A stretch of 64,000 bases of DNA from Sphingomonas sp. R-74633 (GTDB lineage: Bacteria; Pseudomonadota; Alphaproteobacteria; Sphingomonadales; Sphingomonadaceae). The DNA is taken from positions 62,001 to 126,000 of the forward strand of contig NZ_JACCFG010000002.1 of assembly GCF_013416555.1 (NCBI RefSeq), read 5' to 3'. Both the position numbers and the translations under genes were made by a program. Under the pieces are notes generated by a model. That model was not told where the DNA came from and searched no databases. It saw only the letters and a program-made list of their open reading frames with translations. Positions 7,817 through 18,679 of this stretch are shown here, piece after piece (position 1 is the first letter of the stretch; every line of letters begins with the position of its first letter).

Positions 7817-8820
7817 CAGATCAGGCCCGCCAGCGGGCTCGACGGATCGGCATAGCGCCGCTTGGCCATCCGCCCGGCGCGATAGGAAAGCCGCCCGGCC
7901 TCTACCGCCGCCTTCATCGCCGCCGCCATCAGGATGGGATCCTTGGCCTCGGCGATCGCGGTGTTCATCAGGATGCCGTCGCAGCCGAGCTCCATGCCCA
8001 CTGCCGCATCGCTCGCCGAGCCGACGCCGGCATCGACCAGCACGGGCACCTTGGCGCCCTCGACGATCAGCCGGATCGTCACCTGGTTCTGGATGCCCAG
8101 CCCCGAACCGATCGGCGCCCCCAGCGGCATGATCGCCACCGCGCCGACATCCTCCAGCCGCTTGGCGGCGATGGGATCGTCGACGCAATAGACCATCGGC
8201 TTGAAACCTTCCTTGGCGAGGATTTCCGTCGCGCGCAGCGTCTCGACCATGTCCGGGTAAAGCGTCCGCGCCTCGCCGAGCACTTCCAGTTTCACCAGCT
8301 CCCAGCCGCCCGCCTCGCGCGCCAGCCGCAGCGTGCGGATCGCCGACTCGGCATCGAAGCAGCCCGCGGTGTTGGGCAGATAGGTTATCTTCTTGGGGTC
8401 GATATAGTCGGTGAGCATCGGCGCCTTGGGGTCGCTGACGTTCACGCGGCGCACCGCCACCGTGACGATCTCGGCACCGCTCGCCGCGACTGCTGCGGCA
8501 TTCTGCTCGAAATCCTTATACTTGCCGGTGCCGACGATCAGCCGCGAGCGGAAGGTCTTGCCGGCAACGGTCCAGCTATCTTCGTCGACGGGCTTACCGT
8601 GGTCGCCACCGCCGACGAAGTGAACGATCTCCAGCTCGTCGCCATCCTCGACGATCACCTGGTCCAGCGTCGAGCGCGGAACCACTTCGAAATTGCGCTC
8701 CACCGCCAGCTTGGCGGGCACCAGGCCCAGTTCTTCGGCCAGCTGCGTGATGGTCAGGCCGGCCGTCACGCGCTTGTGCTCGCCGTTTACGGTGATGGAG
8801 ACGGTGCCGTCGCTGTGCAT
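7816..8820 (-). CDS. thiG: fused sulfur carrier ThiS and thiazole synthase ThiG
   Basis: One 334-residue reading frame joins both proteins. Residues 1-72 are a ThiS ubiquitin-like fold ([28 protein letters not shown]); residues from about 82 are ThiG, a TIM-barrel enzyme that makes the thiazole phosphate of thiamine from DXP, dehydroglycine and ThiS thiocarboxylate. K177 in [18 protein letters not shown] is the Schiff-base lysine. The Gly tail that ThiS must expose as its C-terminus is internal here (residues 70-72). AAGGA lies 6 nt before the ATG. Divergent from aroQ and coupled to the hydrolase gene. No thiazole operon partner is adjacent. Confidence 0.9.
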   Translation of the reverse strand: MHSDGTVSITVNGEHKRVTAGLTITQLAEELGLVPAKLAVERNFEVVPRSTLDQVIVEDGDELEIVHFVGGGDHGKPVDEDSWTVAGKTFRSRLIVGTGKYKDFEQNAAAVAASGAEIVTVAVRRVNVSDPKAPMLTDYIDPKKITYLPNTAGCFDAESAIRTLRLAREAGGWELVKLEVLGEARTLYPDMVETLRATEILAKEGFKPMVYCVDDPIAAKRLEDVGAVAIMPLGAPIGSGLGIQNQVTIRLIVEGAKVPVLVDAGVGSASDAAVGMELGCDGILMNTAIAEAKDPILMAAAMKAAVEAGRLSYRAGRMAKRRYADPSSPLAGLI

Positions 8821-8901
8821 GAACTGTCCTTGGATATTTGATCGGGAGCGCGGGCTCATATAGGGAAGCCGCTCCCGCGCCCGCAACCGAAAGGCTAGGC
8901 C

Positions 8902-9336
8902 TTGGCCGATACGATCTACGTCCTCAACGGTCCCAACCTGAATCTGCTGGGGCTGCGCGAGCCGGAGATCTACGGTTCGGACACGCTCGACGACATCGCC
9001 GGCCGCATGGAAGACCGTGCCAAGGAGCTCGGGCTCGAGATCGACCTGCGCCAGTCCAACCATGAAGGCCATCTGATCGACTGGATGCACGAGGCGCAGG
9101 CACGCGGCGCCAAGGCCGTGCTGCTCAATGCCGGCGCTTTCACCCATACCAGCCTGGCGCTCTACGACGCGATCCGCGCGATCAAGACGCCGGTCATCGA
9201 AGTCCATATCTCCAACCCGCTTGCCCGGGAGGAGTATCGCCACCACAGCTATGTCGGCATGGCCGCCAAGGGAACCATCGCCGGTTTCGGGGCGCTATCC
9301 TACATGCTTGCGCTTGAAGCCGCCGCGCTCCTCTGA
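8902..9336 (+). CDS. aroQ: type II 3-dehydroquinate dehydratase
   Basis: A 144-residue cytosolic enzyme that dehydrates 3-dehydroquinate to 3-dehydroshikimate in the shikimate pathway. It has the type II signature ILxGPNLN ([17 protein letters not shown]), catalytic Tyr24, the [11 protein letters not shown] loop, His102 in EVHISN and Arg113. It starts with TTG at 8902; no in-frame ATG lies near and the N-terminus matches the family from this codon. It heads an aroQ-accB-accC group, an order common in proteobacteria. Confidence 0.93.
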   Translation: MADTIYVLNGPNLNLLGLREPEIYGSDTLDDIAGRMEDRAKELGLEIDLRQSNHEGHLIDWMHEAQARGAKAVLLNAGAFTHTSLALYDAIRAIKTPVIEVHISNPLAREEYRHHSYVGMAAKGTIAGFGALSYMLALEAAALL

Positions 9337-9370
9337 CAAAGGGCGCGGTTTCATCGGAAGACGAGATCAA

Positions 9371-9856
9371 ATGGCAGATAAGAACGACAAGACGGGCGCC
9401 ATGCAGGTTGATATCGAGCTGGTGCGCCAGCTCGCCGCGGTGCTCGACGAAACCAATTTGACCGAAATCGAAGTCGAGGATGCCGATCGCAAGGTCCGCG
9501 TCGCGCGCACCGTGCAGGCCGCGCCCGCGATGATGCAGGCCCCGATGGCTGCGCCGTACGCGGCCGCGCCGGTTGCCGCGCCCGCTGCCGCTCCGGCCGC
9601 CGAGGCTGCGCCCGTTGCCGCGCTGAATTCGGTCAAGTCGCCGATGGTCGGCACCGTCTACCTCGCGCCCAATCCCGAAGCGGCGAATTTCATCGCCGTC
9701 GGCCAGCAGGTGAAGGCCGGCGACACGCTGGTGATCATCGAGGCGATGAAGGTGATGAACCCGATCCACGCCACCTCGGCCGGCACGGTCAAGGCGATCC
9801 TGGTCGACAACGGCCAGCCGGTCGAGTTCGACCAGCCCCTCGTGGTCGTCGAGTAA
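9371..9856 (+). CDS. accB: acetyl-CoA carboxylase biotin carboxyl carrier protein
   Basis: A 161-residue carrier protein of acetyl-CoA carboxylase, the first step of fatty acid synthesis. An N-terminal helical region (to about 45) is followed by an Ala/Pro-rich mobile linker (about 47-83) and the biotinyl domain. K127 in EAMKVMN is the biotinylation site; the usual motif is EAMKLMN, so Leu is replaced by Val. The ATG is in frame 34 bp after aroQ. The accC start follows 6 bp after its stop. Confidence 0.95.
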   Translation: MADKNDKTGAMQVDIELVRQLAAVLDETNLTEIEVEDADRKVRVARTVQAAPAMMQAPMAAPYAAAPVAAPAAAPAAEAAPVAALNSVKSPMVGTVYLAPNPEAANFIAVGQQVKAGDTLVIIEAMKVMNPIHATSAGTVKAILVDNGQPVEFDQPLVVVE

Positions 9857-9862
9857 ATCCAA

Positions 9863-11218
9863 GTGCCCGAGATCAAGAAGCTCCTGATCGCCAATCGCGG
9901 CGAGATCGCGCTGCGCATCCATCGTGCCTGCCACGAGATGGGCATCAAGACCGTCGCGGTACACTCCACCGCCGATTCGGACGCGATGCATGTGCGTCTC
10001 GCCGACGAGGCGATCTGCATCGGACCGCCGGCCGCGTCCGAGAGCTATCTGAAGATCGACCGGATCATCGCCGCCGCCGAGATCTCGGGCGCCGATGCGA
10101 TCCACCCGGGCTATGGCTTCCTCTCGGAGAACGCCAAGTTCGCCGAGATCGTCGAGGCGCACGGCATCATCTTCGTCGGGCCCAAGCCCGAGCATATCCG
10201 CACGATGGGCGACAAGATCGAGGCGAAGCGCACCGCCGGCGCGCTCGGCCTGCCGCTCGTCCCCGGTTCCGACGGCGCGATCAGCGATGTCGAGGAAGCC
10301 AAGCTGATCGCCGAGGCCGCGGGCTATCCGGTGATCATCAAGGCGGCTTCCGGCGGCGGTGGCCGCGGCATGAAGGTCGTCACCAACCCCGCCGATCTCG
10401 AAGCGCAGATGCTCCAGGCGGGCAGCGAGGCGAAGGCCGCGTTCGGCGACGCCACCGTCTATCTCGAAAAATATCTCGGCAACCCGCGCCACATCGAAGT
10501 GCAGGTGTTCGGCGACGGCGAAGGCAACGCGATCCATCTCGGCGAGCGTGACTGCTCGCTCCAGCGCCGCCACCAGAAGGTGCTCGAGGAAGCTCCCTCG
10601 CCCGTCCTCTCCGCCGAGGATCGCGCCCGCATCGGCGGTGTCTGCGCCAAGGCGATGGCCGACATGGGCTATCGCGGCGCCGGCACGATCGAGTTCCTGT
10701 GGGAAAACGGCGAGTTCTACTTCATCGAGATGAATACCCGCCTGCAGGTGGAGCATCCGGTGACCGAGGCGATTACCGGCCTCGACCTCGTCCGTGAACA
10801 GATCCGCGTCGCGGAGGGCCATGGCCTCACGCTGCGTCAGGAAGACGTCCAGTTCCGCGGCCATGCGATCGAGTGCCGCATCAACGCCGAGGACCCGCGC
10901 ACTTTCGCCCCCTCGCCGGGTCTGGTGAAGGGCTATCACGCGCCGGGCGGGATGAACGTCCGCGTCGATTCGGGCCTCTATGCCGGCTACAAGGTGCCGC
11001 CCTACTACGACTCGATGATCGCCAAGCTGATCGTCTACGGCACCACCCGGGCCGGTGCGCTCCGCCGCCTGCGCCGCGCGCTGGAAGAGTTCGTGATCGA
11101 CGGGATGAAGACCACCATCCCGCTCCATCAGGCGCTGCTCGACGACCCCGACTTCCAGAAGGGCGACTATACGATCAAGTGGCTCGAGGAGTGGCTGGCG
11201 CGGCAGGACGAAGCCTGA
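9863..11218 (+). CDS. accC: acetyl-CoA carboxylase biotin carboxylase subunit
   Basis: A 451-residue ATP-grasp enzyme that carboxylates biotin on AccB with bicarbonate and ATP. It shows the N-terminal [14 protein letters not shown] motif, the Gly-rich ATP loop [12 protein letters not shown] (from about residue 157), HIEVQVFGD and the active-site segment [14 protein letters not shown]. Length is standard. It begins with GTG at 9863. The transcription unit ends at a clear terminator at 11242. The carboxyltransferase genes accA and accD are not in the window. Confidence 0.96.
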   Translation: MPEIKKLLIANRGEIALRIHRACHEMGIKTVAVHSTADSDAMHVRLADEAICIGPPAASESYLKIDRIIAAAEISGADAIHPGYGFLSENAKFAEIVEAHGIIFVGPKPEHIRTMGDKIEAKRTAGALGLPLVPGSDGAISDVEEAKLIAEAAGYPVIIKAASGGGGRGMKVVTNPADLEAQMLQAGSEAKAAFGDATVYLEKYLGNPRHIEVQVFGDGEGNAIHLGERDCSLQRRHQKVLEEAPSPVLSAEDRARIGGVCAKAMADMGYRGAGTIEFLWENGEFYFIEMNTRLQVEHPVTEAITGLDLVREQIRVAEGHGLTLRQEDVQFRGHAIECRINAEDPRTFAPSPGLVKGYHAPGGMNVRVDSGLYAGYKVPPYYDSMIAKLIVYGTTRAGALRRLRRALEEFVIDGMKTTIPLHQALLDDPDFQKGDYTIKWLEEWLARQDEA

Positions 11219-11241
11219 TCCGCGACACGGGAACCAGGAAA

Positions 11242-11267
11242 GGGCGAGGCTGCGGCCTCGCCCTTTT
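11242..11267 (+). terminator. Rho-independent terminator after accC
   Basis: GGGCGAGGC (11242-11250), loop TGCG, GCCTCGCCC (11255-11263), then TTTT. A 9-bp perfect GC stem with a T-run 24 bp past the accC stop; on the other strand the A-run before the stem lets it also end the converging 11272 gene weakly. Confidence 0.85.
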
Positions 11268-11271
11268 CGTT

Positions 11272-11589
11272 TCAGGCGAGCAGGTCGATCACGCCGTCGA
11301 CGATGCCGAGGATGTTCTTCACCGCACCGATCACGTTGGCGAGCCCTTCGATGTCGCGGATCGCGTCGCCGACTTCCTCGGTCGCCGCCTTGAGCGCATC
11401 CTGGTGCGCCGCGAGTTGCGCGGTGCCGGTGCTGAACAGCAGCGAGTTGAGCATCTGCACCCGGTGGTTGATCTCCAGTATCTGGAGATAGAGCCGGTCG
11501 CTGTCCGCCGCGGTGGCGTTGTTCATCTGCGTGCGCAGCGTCTCGCGCAGGCTGCGCAGCTGCGTGGCAAGTGCCTCAAGATCCCCCAT
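11272..11589 (-). CDS. uncharacterised small helical protein
   Basis: A 105-residue protein of mostly amphipathic helices: a heptad-like coiled-coil stretch at about residues 5-55 (LATQLRSLRETLRTQM, LYLQILEINHRVQML) and an Ile/Val/Gly-rich C-terminal segment. No signal peptide is evident. Its ATG overlaps the upstream lipoprotein stop (TGATG), so the pair is translationally coupled and likely works together. I do not recognise the family. Confidence 0.7.
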   Translation of the reverse strand: MGDLEALATQLRSLRETLRTQMNNATAADSDRLYLQILEINHRVQMLNSLLFSTGTAQLAAHQDALKAATEEVGDAIRDIEGLANVIGAVKNILGIVDGVIDLLA

Positions 11590-12458
11590 CACTTGTCCCC
11601 CGCCTTCGCGTCTTCGCGCGCCTGCTTCACATAGCCGTTGATCTGGCCGATCCAGTAATAGGTGCCCCCCGGACTGCCCTTGGCCGCCGCCGAATGCGCC
11701 TCGCCGATCGCGACGAGCGCGCGGCGCAGCCGTTCGAGGCGGTCGCGATAGGCCTGGCGCTCGTCGAGCAGCTTGCCATAGCTCACCAGCAACGGGCTGC
11801 GCGCGGCATCGGGCGCCGTGAGCACCGCGCCGAAGCTGTGCTCGACGCCGATCAGCAGCCCCGCCCAATGCTCGTCCACCATCGCGCGCAGCGTACCCGG
11901 CCGCGACTCGGGCCCGCCGACCAGTTCGGCCAGCCCGCCCATCAGCGCGCGGAATTCGGGGTCGGTGCGGCGCATCACGTCCTGCGCCTTCTTCTCCGCC
12001 GCGGCCTGGACCAGCGCCCCGCCGAGATTGGCGAACAGCCCCACCGCCTCGTTCGGGATCTTCACTCCGAAATTGGGGCTCTGCAGCGCCTCGCCGACGC
12101 CCTGCAGATCCTCGGTGATCGCGGCCGAACGCTTGGTGTCGACCAGGTCCTGGATGCCGCCCAGATATTTATCGACCCCGTCGAAGATCGCGTTCCAGCG
12201 CGCCGCGGTCTCGGGCGTGATCACCGGGGCGAAGGCTTCCTCGCTCGGCCGCGCCTTCTGCGCGAGCAGCAAGGTGATCACATCGTCGCGTTGTGCCGCG
12301 TTGATCTCGCCGAATACCTTCTCGGTCTCCGCGTCGGCGGCGGTCGCGCTGGCACGGATCGCGCCCACGCCCGTCGTCAGCACCGCGCCCTGCGTCGCGC
12401 AGGCGCTGAGCGCGAGCAGCATCCCGGCAAGCAGCAGATTCTTGAATCGGGTCGCCAT
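11589..12458 (-). CDS. uncharacterised lipoprotein
   Basis: A 289-residue lipoprotein: signal peptide LLLAGMLLAL and lipobox LSAC (Cys20). The mature part is almost wholly helical, with Ala-rich amphipathic segments and the conserved-looking ending GGTYYWIGQINGYVKQ. No enzymatic motif. A G-rich ribosome binding site precedes the ATG at 12458; a longer frame upstream was rejected because it would bury the signal peptide. It is coupled to the downstream small helical gene. Function unknown. Confidence 0.75.
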   Translation of the reverse strand: MATRFKNLLLAGMLLALSACATQGAVLTTGVGAIRASATAADAETEKVFGEINAAQRDDVITLLLAQKARPSEEAFAPVITPETAARWNAIFDGVDKYLGGIQDLVDTKRSAAITEDLQGVGEALQSPNFGVKIPNEAVGLFANLGGALVQAAAEKKAQDVMRRTDPEFRALMGGLAELVGGPESRPGTLRAMVDEHWAGLLIGVEHSFGAVLTAPDAARSPLLVSYGKLLDERQAYRDRLERLRRALVAIGEAHSAAAKGSPGGTYYWIGQINGYVKQAREDAKAGDK

Positions 12459-12587
12459 CCTGTTCCCCCCAGCCGCAAAGCAGCGTGATTGAAGTGTGCG
12501 GCCCAAAGTCTATTTAGCCGGGATGCTGAATGCGCGCGGGGTGCCGGTCAATGGCCAAACCCGCGTTGGAACCGTTTCGGAGGCGAC

Positions 12588-12926
12588 TTGAAGGCGACCA
12601 TCTATCATAACCCGCGCTGCTCCAAGTCGCGCGAGGCCCTGGCGATCCTCAAGGAAACACCCGGCCTGGAGGTCGAGGTGATCGAATATCTCAAGGCGCC
12701 GCCGAGCCGCGAGACGCTGAAGGACCTGTTCCAGCGCGCCGGCATGACCGCGCGTGAAGGCCTGCGCATCGGCGAGGATGCCGCCAAGCCCTTGAAGGGC
12801 GCCGATGACGACGCGATCCTCGACGCGATGGCCGCCGATCCGATCCTGATCGAACGCGCGCTGGTCGTCACCGAAAAGGGCGTCCGCCTCGGCCGCCCGC
12901 CCGAAAAGGTCCGCGAGATCCTCTAG
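12588..12926 (+). CDS. arsC: arsenate reductase ArsC family, glutaredoxin-dependent type
   Basis: A 112-residue thioredoxin-fold protein. The N-terminus IYHNPRCSKSREAL holds the catalytic Cys11 of ArsC, and the C-terminus ERALVVTEKGVRLGRPPE carries the conserved Arg/Gly-Arg-Pro region. This matches glutaredoxin-linked arsenate reductase; without arsB or arsR nearby it may be a general reductase of the family. Starts with TTG at 12588, with GGAGG 4 nt upstream, which decides the start; no ATG fits. Confidence 0.85.
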   Translation: MKATIYHNPRCSKSREALAILKETPGLEVEVIEYLKAPPSRETLKDLFQRAGMTAREGLRIGEDAAKPLKGADDDAILDAMAADPILIERALVVTEKGVRLGRPPEKVREIL

Positions 12927-13071
12927 GGGCCCGCGCGCTACCCGATTTGGCGGTTTTGCCGGCCGCGGTAACCCGAAAATTAACGATCACAGCCGTAACA
13001 ATCTTGCCGAAAGGGTGGGAAATGCGCGCTAGAGTCACGATCGTTGGTTTGCGGGTTATCGAGATGTCCGC

Positions 13072-14151
13072 ATGAATGCGCCCATATCCCTCCACTCGCA
13101 GCTCGATCGCCTGACCTCGTGGTTCCGCCGCACCGACGCGATGCCCGATCGCGCCGCGCTCCATCGCCTGCGCTATGAGCAGATCGGCGCCTTGCTGTTC
13201 GAGCATGGCCTCGAGCCCAGCACGGCCAATTTCGACTTTGCCGGCCGCTTCCTCGACGGCCGCGAAGCCGCTCTGGTCGAGGCCGCGCAGGAGCTGATCG
13301 ACACCAAGGGCGGCCTTACCGACCGCGATGTCGAGCGCATCCTCGAGCGCTGCGCGCCGGCAGACGCCTCCGACAAGCTCGACAAGCTCACCCGCGAGCT
13401 CGAAGCCAAGGTCGCCGAATGCCTCGGTGCCGTGGGCGAGGCCGCGACCTCGACCAGCGCCTATTCCACCGCGCTCGGCGAAGCCGCCGGCCAGATGGAG
13501 AGCGCGCCGGGCGAAACCTATCGCCGCCTGCTCGAAGTCACGCTCGAAGTCGCCGAGACCACCCGCAAGATCGGCGGCCGCCTGGAAAGCACCCGCGAGG
13601 ACACCCGCCGCCTGCGCGCCGATCTCGAGCGCGCCGTGCGCGAGGCCGAGGAGGACCACCTCACCGGCCTGCCCAATCGCCGCGGCTTCTTCGCCCGGAT
13701 GGAAGCGATGCTTGCCCGCACCGATGCCGCGCCCTTCGCGCTCGCGCTGTGCGACATCGACAATTTCAAGGCGGTCAATGATCGCCACGGCCACCACACC
13801 GGCGACCGCGTGCTGCGCTTCGTCGGCCGCACGCTGAGCGAGTTTCTCGGCCGGCGCGTGATGGTCGCGCGCTATGGCGGCGAGGAGTTCGTCTGCCTGT
13901 TCCAGGGCGCCGACGCCGAGGATGCCGCTGACACGCTCGACGCCTGCCGCGCCCAGCTGCGCGACCGGCTGCTGCGCGACCAGACCACCGACCTGCCGAT
14001 CGGCCGGGTCAGCTTCTCCGCCGGCGTCACCAATGTACACGGCGACCCCGCCGACGCGCTGCGCATCGCCGACGAGCTGCTCTACGCGGCGAAGCACGCC
14101 GGCAAGGACCGCGTGGTGACGTCCACGACGCTGGTCGCCTCGGCGGCCTGA
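13072..14151 (+). CDS. diguanylate cyclase with GGEEF domain
   Basis: A 359-residue cytosolic protein. The C-terminal half is a GGDEF domain with active-site GGEEF at residues 269-273, preceded by DHLTGLPNRRGFFARM and CDIDNFKAVNDRHGHHTGD. It should make cyclic di-GMP from GTP. The RxxD inhibitory site expected just before GGEEF is absent: the Asp position is Val (GRRVMVARYGGEEF), so product inhibition is probably lost. The N-terminal 195 residues are helical, ending in a coiled coil (TTRKIGGRLESTREDTRRL), with no named sensor domain. Confidence 0.9.
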   Translation: MNAPISLHSQLDRLTSWFRRTDAMPDRAALHRLRYEQIGALLFEHGLEPSTANFDFAGRFLDGREAALVEAAQELIDTKGGLTDRDVERILERCAPADASDKLDKLTRELEAKVAECLGAVGEAATSTSAYSTALGEAAGQMESAPGETYRRLLEVTLEVAETTRKIGGRLESTREDTRRLRADLERAVREAEEDHLTGLPNRRGFFARMEAMLARTDAAPFALALCDIDNFKAVNDRHGHHTGDRVLRFVGRTLSEFLGRRVMVARYGGEEFVCLFQGADAEDAADTLDACRAQLRDRLLRDQTTDLPIGRVSFSAGVTNVHGDPADALRIADELLYAAKHAGKDRVVTSTTLVASAA

Positions 14152-14251
14152 ACCTCTACCTGCTCGCCGGGGAACAAGGTAACTCCGCAAGATCGGTCAG
14201 GCAGGCCCGCGCCACTTGCGGCATCCGCTCCCCTCAGGGAGACCAGGAACC

Positions 14252-15130
14252 GTGAAGCCAGACGCAAGCCAGCTCTATCTCGCCCGCATGGGCCGCGTGC
14301 TCGATCATATCGACGCGCAGCTCGACGGCGATCTCGGCACCGAGACGCTGGCGGCCGTCGCGGCCTTTTCGCGCTTCCATTTCCACCGCCAGTTCGCCGA
14401 ACTCTTCGGGATCAGCGTCCACCGCTATGTCCAGCTCGCCCGCCTCAAACGGGCCTCGCTCGCCCTCGCCTATCGAACCGACCCGGTGCTCGACATCGCG
14501 CTCGATTCGGGGTTCGGCGGGCCGGAGGCCTTTGCGCGCGCGTTCCGGCAGCGGATCGGACAGAGCCCGAGCGCATTCCGAGCCGGCCCGGATTGGGCTC
14601 CCTGGACCGCGGCCCTCGCGCCGCTCGAACAGGCAAGGAGCCAGCACATGACGCCGACCTACACCGACGCCGATGTCCGCATCGTCGATTTCCCCGCCAC
14701 GCCCGTCGCGCTGATCGAGCATCGCGGCGACCCGATGGCCATTGGCGACACGATCCGCCGCTTCATCGCCTGGCGCCGCGCCAACGGCCTGCCGCCCGCG
14801 AGAAGCGCGACCTTCAACATCCTCCACAATGATCCGGACAGCGTGCCGAGCGAAGAGCACCGCCTCGACATCGCCTGCGCCGCCGGCCGGGTGGCGCCCA
14901 ACCACGACGGCGTAACCGAAGGCCTGATCCCTGCCGGCCGCTGCGCAGTGGTGCGGCTGACCGGCCCGGGCGACGACCTGCGCGCGCCGGCGCACTTCCT
15001 CTACGCCGACTGGCTGCCCCGCAGCGGCGAGGAACTCCGCGACTTCCCGATGTTCGCTGAGCGCGTGAAGTTTTTCCCCGACGTGCCGGCGAACGAAGCG
15101 GTGACGGAAATCTACCTGCCGCTCAACTGA
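14252..15130 (+). CDS. AraC-family regulator with GyrI-like effector domain
   Basis: A 292-residue protein with an N-terminal AraC double helix-turn-helix (residues about 10-110: LAAVAAFSRFHFHRQFAELFGISV, DIALDSGFGGPEAFARAFRQRIG) and a C-terminal GyrI/SbmC-like domain (about 125-290) that binds small hydrophobic or cationic compounds in relatives such as Rob and BmrR. It is probably a drug- or stress-responsive activator. GTG at 14252 is preferred over TTG at 14216 because an AGGGAG/AGGA site precedes it. Its 3' end overlaps the converging gene by 19 bp. Confidence 0.85.
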   Translation: MKPDASQLYLARMGRVLDHIDAQLDGDLGTETLAAVAAFSRFHFHRQFAELFGISVHRYVQLARLKRASLALAYRTDPVLDIALDSGFGGPEAFARAFRQRIGQSPSAFRAGPDWAPWTAALAPLEQARSQHMTPTYTDADVRIVDFPATPVALIEHRGDPMAIGDTIRRFIAWRRANGLPPARSATFNILHNDPDSVPSEEHRLDIACAAGRVAPNHDGVTEGLIPAGRCAVVRLTGPGDDLRAPAHFLYADWLPRSGEELRDFPMFAERVKFFPDVPANEAVTEIYLPLN

Positions 15131-15675
15131 GCCTGCCAGCAGCGCCATTCGCGCCAGAACCGGTAGATGCCCGCCACGATCAATCCCACATAGATCGCCC
15201 CGATGACCAGAAAGGCCATGTATTCCAAGCCGGAATAGGGGCCGGAATCGCGCCCAAGGCTCGTGAAGCCGCGCCACAAGAAGAAGGCCGCCATCACCAG
15301 CCATAACGAGAAGAAGACGAAGGAAGGCCGGGCCACCCCTTCGAACTTCTCCAGCATGCGCGTTTGCGCGGCCTTGCCGGGAAGATCGTCGGCATAGGTC
15401 AGTGTGGCGACCAGTGAGACATTCGCCACCACGGCGAGCGCGATCCCCAGGGCTTCGAGAACGTTGCCCTGGCGGATCAGCCAGAGGGGCAGCGCAATGC
15501 CCAGCGCGACCCAGCCGGTCCAGAGCAGCGGATTGGTCACGATCCGCCGCCGCTCAGCGGACAGTGCCTCAACTTCGGTGCGCTCGAAACGCACTGCGCC
15601 TTCCCGGACCCAATAAAGATAGGAGTCGCCCTCGGGTACGAAGCGGCTCAGGAACCAGCGCTCGAAGATCGCCAT
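15112..15675 (-). CDS. four-helix integral membrane protein, uncharacterised
   Basis: A 187-residue protein. A hydrophilic N-terminal 45 residues (aromatic-rich, with FVPEGDSYLYWVREG) is followed by about four hydrophobic helices near 49-67, 73-92, 118-136 and 151-170. No family recognised. It starts 3 bp after the stop of the PAS-domain gene at 15679, so the two are one unit and may act together at the membrane. Confidence 0.65.
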   Translation of the reverse strand: MAIFERWFLSRFVPEGDSYLYWVREGAVRFERTEVEALSAERRRIVTNPLLWTGWVALGIALPLWLIRQGNVLEALGIALAVVANVSLVATLTYADDLPGKAAQTRMLEKFEGVARPSFVFFSLWLVMAAFFLWRGFTSLGRDSGPYSGLEYMAFLVIGAIYVGLIVAGIYRFWREWRCWQAQLSGR

Positions 15676-15678
15676 CGC

Positions 15679-16116
15679 CTACCCCCGTTTCAGATGCGTG
15701 ATATCCTGCTTCAGTCCGTAGAGATACACTGCCCGCCCATCGCGCACCTCGACATCGGCGGTCACCCGCATCCAGCGGATCTCGCCGTCCGCGCGGCGGA
15801 TCTCGGCATCGAAGGTGAAGCTGCCGCTGGTCGCGATCGCCTCGGAGCGAAGCCGCGCGAGTTCGGCCTGCGATTCGACGCTGTACATCGCGACAATATC
15901 GTCGCGGCGCACCGGCGCGTCGGGCGCCAGACCGAAGATCTCGAACACCCCGGGTGTCCAGCGCAGCGAATCGTCGGAAAGATCGCATTCCCAGGCGGCG
16001 GGCATCGGCGCGAGCACGGCAGGCTCGCCGGGCAGGATGTGCAGCTCGCGCGCCCAGCCCATCGGCACCCGCCCGGCGCTGGGTTCGGCGACCCGATCGA
16101 TCCAATGACGCGCCAC
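15679..16116 (-). CDS. stand-alone PAS domain protein
   Basis: A 145-residue protein that is essentially one PAS_3-type fold: ECDLSDDSLRWTPGVFEIFG (core strand-helix), then FDAEIRRADGEIRWMRVTADV and the closing DGRAVYLYGLKQDITHLK (PAC motif). No output domain follows, so it must act through another protein, perhaps the membrane protein encoded 3 bp downstream. Ligand unknown. The start at 16116 gives a 40-residue lead with no clear domain, so a later start is possible. Confidence 0.75.
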   Translation of the reverse strand: MARHWIDRVAEPSAGRVPMGWARELHILPGEPAVLAPMPAAWECDLSDDSLRWTPGVFEIFGLAPDAPVRRDDIVAMYSVESQAELARLRSEAIATSGSFTFDAEIRRADGEIRWMRVTADVEVRDGRAVYLYGLKQDITHLKRG

Positions 16117-16206
16117 GCTACCAACCCCACTTCCACTCTACCCGCCTTGCTACGCCTCCCATGGTTAATGTCCAGACCGGACGCACTCCGACGAATCGGT
16201 CTTTTA

Positions 16207-16366
16207 ATGTAGGATTTCATCTGCTTCGCTCCCCGGCGATGCCGATCCACCACCCTTCCCGCGTCACGCCGCCCGCAGGGCCGCCGGGGCTGCCCCGCGC
16301 GCGCGTGTCGTGACTTTCGTGACCTTCGGCGGCGCCTCGCCCGAAAGGCGAGTCAACGGAATCAAC
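16207..16366 (+). repeat. dispersed repeat element with conserved ends, copy A
   Basis: The left end AATGTAGGATTTCATCTG matches, with one mismatch in that stretch, the left ends of elements at 43672 (minus) and 22574 (minus). The right end GAGTCAACGGAATCAAC (16350-16366) is identical to that of the 43563 element. The interior is GC-rich, differs from the other copies and can form hairpins, for example CGCCTCGCCCGAAAGGCG near 16332-16349. Not coding. A structured RNA or a non-autonomous mobile element are both possible. Confidence 0.55.
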
Positions 16367-16391
16367 ATTTTCGTATCGCACCCACTCGGGG

Positions 16392-16420
16392 GTGACGCAG
16401 CCGGAAGCCCTCGCTATGGG
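16392..16420 (+). promoter_or_regulatory. purL promoter, close to leaderless
   Basis: GTGACG (16392-16397), 17-bp spacer, TATGGG (16415-16420). Only 8 nt separate the -10 box from the purL ATG, so the transcript would start at or next to the start codon. The same cgcTATGGG element occurs before rplO and tuf. No PurR-like operator is visible. Confidence 0.5.
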
Positions 16421-16428
16421 CTCCTGCC

Positions 16429-18648
<2,220 letters not shown>

Positions 18649-18679
18649 GGTTGGGCCGGCAATGGATGGAGGTCGCAGG

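Larger units (their letters stand above)
16117..16428. other. intergenic region upstream of purL
   Basis: This 312-bp gap holds one copy of a dispersed repeat (16207-16366) and the purL promoter (16392-16420). The rest, 16117-16206, shows no open frame with coding character and no structure I can name. Confidence 0.6.

Noticed and set aside
8821-8901. Thiamine (TPP) riboswitch upstream of thiSG
   Set aside because: The divergent gap is only 81 bp and lacks the conserved CTGAGA and related TPP-riboswitch blocks.
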